Origin: CAZJDV01 sp964544865
Lineage (GTDB): Bacteria > Chloroflexota > Dehalococcoidia > Lucifugimonadales > CAJWER01
DNA length: 64,000 bases
Direction: 5' to 3'
Assembly: GCA_964544865.1 (NCBI GenBank)
Contig: CAZJDV010000005.1
Location: forward strand, 1 to 64,000
The notes beneath the pieces were generated by a model. That model saw nothing but the letters and a program-made list of their open reading frames with translations. It did no database searches and was not told the origin of the DNA. A program made the position numbers and the translations under genes. Positions 61,601-64,000 of this stretch are shown here, piece by piece (within the stretch, counting starts at the first letter, position 1; the number at the start of each line of letters is the position of its first letter).

Positions 61601-61856
61601 GGCCACAAGCGAGCGGGGGCAGATGGGGGAACCGCTCCCCAGGCTGGTCCACGCCCTCACTTCCCTGGCCAGCGTCGTCGAGAGCGCCGATGCGGTCCCG
61701 ACCCGCAACTCCTACGAAGTCTTCGATCATCTGTCGGCTCGTATCGCCGAGCACGTCGAGACGGTGCGGAGAGTGATCGACCAGGACCTCGCCGCTTTCA
61801 CCGACCTCATCCACGAGTTGGAGATACCGCCGGTCGCGCCGGCGGAACCGGCCTGA
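58680..61856 (+). CDS. Large BNR/sortilin-like beta-propeller protein
   Basis: 1058 residues from TTG 58680 (AGAGG about six bases upstream). At least nine Asp-box-like units of the type S-x-D-G-G-x-T-W are visible (for example K-S-T-D-G-G-T-Y-W, R-S-K-D-G-G-E-T-W, R-S-T-D-G-G-D-T-W, T-R-D-G-G-E-A-W), so two stacked propellers over about residues 1-700 are likely. A C-terminal part (about 700-1058) has a beta-sandwich (V-I-V-T-Y-H-L-R-E-R-P) and a coiled helical end. No signal peptide is seen although relatives are often exported. Exact activity is unknown; BNR folds occur in glycosidases and in VPS10-type binding proteins. Confidence 0.8.
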   Translation: MTAASISPDILRTLEWRSIGPHRGGRVVAVAGDPRDRNTFYFGACAGGVWKSTDGGTYWQNVSDGFFRTSAVGALAVAESDPAVIYAGTGEACIRSDVSHGDGVYRSNNAGKTWTHLGLEDTRHISRIRIHPDDLDVVYAAALGHAYGPNRQRGVFRSKDGGETWEHVLFKSERAGAIDLSMDPNNPRILYAAIWQVLRTPWSLTSAGPESGLWRSTDGGDTWTDLTGHPGMPEGIKGRIGVAVSPARSGRVWAIVEAKDGALLRSDDGGDTWETVNDSSIAKQRPFYHQHIFAHPTDPDTMWTLPIQAWRSDDGGRTFTMMTTPHSDNHDLWIDPRDPRRMIEGNDGGACVSFNGGDAWSTIYNQPTSQFYHVAADTRCPYRVYGTQQDNTAISVPSRSQKGAILWQDCYAVGPSESGYVAVRPDNPDIVYSGAVGSAPGGGGALLRYDHASGQARIITVWPEMSYGLGARDMRYRFQWTFPIVISPHDPNVLYVAANRVFRSVDEGTTWAAISPDLTRDDATKGEPGGGPISRDVSGAEVYCTIFSFAESPHESGVFWAGSDDGLVHVSRDGGASWSDVTPAGLPEWATVSMIELSSHNPDTVYVAAWNYKLDDYAAYLYRTRDGGEAWESIVEGFPEGEFVRVVREDPVRPGLLYAGTETGVYVSLDAGDSWESLRLNLPVAPVHDLVVKDGDLVAATHGRSFWILDDLTPLRQLTDDVLLRPAHLFESPPAYRMPPILGETAAFRQGPGKNYGVALGAPATFVDGPSRTGGVARNFLDAGHNPPGGVIVTYHLRERPGLGLELAFFDENGHEIRRFSAGDEGAPDVPADPGMNRFVWDMRYPGAREAAGDAGAGLIAGPVLAGPLVTPGAYSVRLDLAGETYTRSVEVRAAPRAQVSDDELAAQFALLIRIRDRLSETHDRINELRSVRRQVGDWLARGKGRPGEVALAEVGGEIVETLNAAESELISTRATSERGQMGEPLPRLVHALTSLASVVESADAVPTRNSYEVFDHLSARIAEHVETVRRVIDQDLAAFTDLIHELEIPPVAPAEPA

Positions 61857-61877
61857 CACACAGGGAGACAGCCGGCC

Positions 61878-62631
61878 ATGGCCGAGCGTGAAGCGCACTA
61901 TAAATTGAACCTGCCGCCAGACACCTTCGTACGCGTACCCCACGCGGATATGAGGGCTTTCGTCGCCAAGGCCATGCGGAGAGCTGGCCTGAGCCGCGAG
62001 CGCTTGGAGCTTCTGGCGGGCCTGCTGGTCGGCAACGACCTTCGCGGCGTGTTCAGTCACGGGACGCGTCTTGCGGCCAGATATGCGCGGGCGATGCGAA
62101 GCGGCCGGCTGAACACCAGCCCCGCCGTCCGTGTCGTTCGGGGGACACCGGCCAGCGTAGTGATGGACGGCGACGGCGGGCCGGGCTACTTCCCAATGAT
62201 AGAGGGGACGCGGCTGGCCATAGAGAAGGCCAGTACCAGTGGCGTCGCGGTTATGATGACGCGTAACCACGGCCACATCGGCGCGGCCGGCATCTACTCG
62301 AGAATGACCCTGGAGCACGACCTGCTGACCTTCGTTACGGGAGGGCACCAGACGGCCCTGGAGGCCGGCATGCCGGTGTGCTTGCCGGCCGCCGGCTCCC
62401 CTATGTCCTTCAGCGCTCCGGCCGGCTCGGAAGACCCACTGGTGGTCGATTTCAGCCCCGTCTACGACCTCCGCACGTCTCCGCACCGGGAGCAGATCGC
62501 TCGCTGGCGGGCCCGAGGGGGAGCGAGAGCGGCAGTACCGGGTCGCCGGCATACCGGTCGGTCTCGCCCACAAGTCGGACCTGGAGGGCCTCGCGACGGA
62601 TGCGGGCCTCGACGTGCCGTGGGCGACATGA
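61878..62631 (+). pseudogene. Ldh family (malate/L-lactate-type) oxidoreductase with internal deletion
   Basis: Starts well at ATG 61878 (CAGGGAG upstream): the N-terminal 200 residues fit the family (D-L-R-G-V-x-S-H-G, M-T-R-N-H-G-H-I-G-A-A-G with the catalytic histidine). At about 62490 the frame breaks, and the next readable part, in another frame (E-R-E-R-Q-Y-R-V-A-G-I-P-V...W-A-T), is already the C-terminus, ending TGA 62631. About 100 residues are missing compared with normal members (about 330). Real deletion or mis-assembly. It sits between two propeller proteins. Confidence 0.65.
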
Positions 62632-62650
62632 CACAAATGGAGGTCCCGGC

Positions 62651-63715
62651 ATGACCGCCCCGAACCCGCGAATGGACGCCGGCGCGCCCCTGGAGGTGGT
62701 CTCGGCGGCGACGCTGTTCCCCTCGGACGCGCCGCGCCAGCTCATCGCCCCGTCGGTTGCCAGGCTGGACTCGGGCCGGCTGCTGCTGACCTTCAGCCTG
62801 GGGGAAGACCTCGACGCCACGGAGAGCTCGCTGGTGTTGTCCCGGTCCGACGACGGTGGCGGCGTCTGGTCGGAGCCCGAGGAGGTCTACTCAGTTCCCG
62901 GTCGGCGATGCATGAACATGGGCGGCCTCGCGCGGTTCTCCGAGGACCTGCTGCGCCTGGTGCTGGGGGCGGCCAGGATAGACTTCTCGCTGGGCGGCGA
63001 CGAGCCCTTCGCCGACTGGTACGCGGGTTACGTCGACTCGCATGACGGCGGCCGGACATGGTCGGAGCCGAGCCCGGAGGTCAAGCTTTTCCCGATGTGG
63101 ACCGAGATGTACGGCGCAAGCAACCCCCACCGGCTCTCCGACGGCACATTCATGTCCGCCGTGATGGGGACCGTCGGCAGGGACGAGCAGTGGCACTCCG
63201 GCGTCACGTTCTGCGGGCCGCCGGACTACGAGTACGCCCGGCCGGTGATAATCGCGAAGGACCCGGACCGCAACTATAGCGACACCGATGTCGTACGGCT
63301 GGCCGACGGCCGTTTCCTCGCGGTGGTGCGCGAGCACATCACACTGGACAGCGTGTTCGCCCACTCCGCGGACGAGGGGCGGACCTGGACGGACATCCGG
63401 CCCACCGGGTTCAAGGGGTCCAACGTGAAGCTATTGAAGCTGCGCTCCGGCGCCGTCATCTGCTCCTACCGCGACGAGGATCCTTCTCGGCGAGGCGTCA
63501 GCGTCAGCGTCACGCGCGACGGGGGTGAGAACTGGGAGATAGTGGGGAGTCTGTACGCGGCCGGCGACGACGCGGACCACACGGCGGGCTACCGCTGCGG
63601 CTATCCGGACATGGTGTACACCGGCGAGAAGGACATCGCGTGCGTGCTGCACACATACCGTGGCCAGAGCGGCGCTATCGACCTTCACTTCCTCCGCCTG
63701 CGGGACCTGACCTAG
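62651..63715 (+). CDS. Sialidase-like (BNR repeat) protein
   Basis: 354 residues from ATG 62651, with GGAGGT five bases upstream. One six-bladed sialidase-type propeller with Asp boxes S-R-S-D-D-G-G-G-V-W, S-H-D-G-G-R-T-W, S-A-D-E-G-R-T-W and T-R-D-G-G-E-N-W. The first Arg of a sialidase triad could be the R near V-A-R-L-D-S-G-R; the full triad was not confirmed. No signal peptide is seen. Probably a cytoplasmic glycan-related hydrolase or exo-alpha-sialidase relative. Confidence 0.75.
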   Translation: MTAPNPRMDAGAPLEVVSAATLFPSDAPRQLIAPSVARLDSGRLLLTFSLGEDLDATESSLVLSRSDDGGGVWSEPEEVYSVPGRRCMNMGGLARFSEDLLRLVLGAARIDFSLGGDEPFADWYAGYVDSHDGGRTWSEPSPEVKLFPMWTEMYGASNPHRLSDGTFMSAVMGTVGRDEQWHSGVTFCGPPDYEYARPVIIAKDPDRNYSDTDVVRLADGRFLAVVREHITLDSVFAHSADEGRTWTDIRPTGFKGSNVKLLKLRSGAVICSYRDEDPSRRGVSVSVTRDGGENWEIVGSLYAAGDDADHTAGYRCGYPDMVYTGEKDIACVLHTYRGQSGAIDLHFLRLRDLT

Positions 63716-63844
63716 CGCCAGCCTGGTGACTCTGTCTCGGTCGATGGCTGCGGCAGCCGGGCCCGGCGAGGTGGCACGGGTCTGGATGAATCGACCCTGA
63801 GTGGCTCGAAACGGTACGAGCGGATCAGACATAAATTGCAGCCG

Positions 63845-64000
63845 TTACCGTGCGCCGCAGGCCTGGAGGCCGGCCTGCATGTGGCCTCGGGACTCGGAGG
63901 CGATGGCGCAGCACTGCTCCAGGCGGTACTCTTTGGCGCCAATGATCTCCAGATCGAGAGCGCCTGTGTAGCCGTGCTCGTGGAGCACGCGGATGAATCT
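63845..64000 (-). CDS. Sugar phosphate isomerase/epimerase-type TIM barrel protein, C-terminal part
   Basis: Runs in from the right edge on the reverse strand and ends at TAA 63845-63847; 51 codons are visible: G-Y-T-G-A-L-D-L-E-I-I-G-A-K-E-Y, then a helix with E-Q-C-C-A-I-A-S-E-S. The strand G-A-L-D-L-E-I followed by a metal-side helix is typical of the end of xylose-isomerase-like barrels. Assignment is moderate because only the last barrel strand and helix are present. Confidence 0.55.
   Translation of the reverse strand, partial: RFIRVLHEHGYTGALDLEIIGAKEYRLEQCCAIASESRGHMQAGLQACGAR

Noticed and set aside
1..64000. tRNA, rRNA or CRISPR arrays
   Set aside because: I looked for T-loop sequences, rRNA-like conserved stretches and regularly spaced repeats in the intergenic regions and found none; the heptamer runs are tandem, not spaced.

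Overview
The window is about 64 kb of GC-rich bacterial DNA with no rRNA, tRNA, phage or CRISPR array that I could find. It reads as a metagenome-type scaffold: there are three placeholder gaps of exactly ten N, and many genes carry single-base frame breaks next to G or C runs. The gene set combines a CocE/NonD hydrolase, an LLM flavin oxidoreductase, amidohydrolases, a thiolase, a form II CoxL-type molybdenum hydroxylase with CoxD and CoxE, BNR/sialidase-like proteins and an archaeal-type protein disulfide oxidoreductase. This suggests a Chloroflexota bacterium, perhaps of the Dehalococcoidia/SAR202 type. That placement is inferred from gene content only.

Layout. 1-5.1 kb: the end of a penicillin-acylase-like gene, a small four-helix-bundle gene framed by short heptamer repeats in opposite orientation, a CocE hydrolase, and a damaged reverse-strand operon (LLM oxidoreductase and two amidohydrolases). 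5.2-10.5 kb: prfB with the classical +1 frameshift site, then an oligopeptide-type ABC importer (binding lipoprotein and two permeases). 10.5-16.6 kb (reverse): a secreted zinc metallopeptidase with a C-terminal sorting-like tail, a two-domain disulfide oxidoreductase with UGA at a catalytic cysteine, a CDP-alcohol phosphatidyltransferase/GT4 pair, a PAP2 phosphatase and a broken membrane protein. 16.6-21.4 kb: a divergent pair, M16 peptidase and ftsH. 21.5-29.0 kb (reverse): aminotransferase, tyrS, ribF, MFS transporter, then trpA-aroH-aroF. 29.2-35.7 kb: CPBP protease, TPR protein, GT2, an epimerase-like protein, thiolase and threonine aldolase. 35.8-42.8 kb: a lower-GC ATPase remnant, a MetE-like enzyme, a tiny Tat peptide, bioY, small proteins and a heavily damaged Lon-like protease. 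43-46.6 kb: an esterase/5'-nucleotidase-tail fusion, a ThuA protein and a double methyltransferase. 46.6-55.7 kb (reverse): the coxS-L-M ... D ... E cluster. 56-64 kb: an acetyl-CoA-synthetase-like enzyme, a large BNR propeller protein, a deleted Ldh-family gene, a sialidase-like protein and the end of a TIM-barrel isomerase.

How it works together. The content points to an aerobic heterotroph that imports peptides, turns over secreted and membrane proteins (M16, FtsH, Lon-like, CPBP), and oxidises unusual organic substrates with molybdenum and flavin enzymes, feeding acetyl-CoA steps (thiolase, acyl-CoA synthetase). The aromatic amino acid block trpA-aroH-aroF is a compact biosynthetic unit.

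The most interesting signal is the disulfide oxidoreductase at 12139-12864. Its in-frame UGA lies exactly where archaeal PDO enzymes have the first cysteine of the C-terminal CxxC, and a SECIS-like hairpin follows at the right distance. It is probably a selenoprotein. Second is the family of heptamer repeats that sit on stop codons and frame the four-helix-bundle gene.
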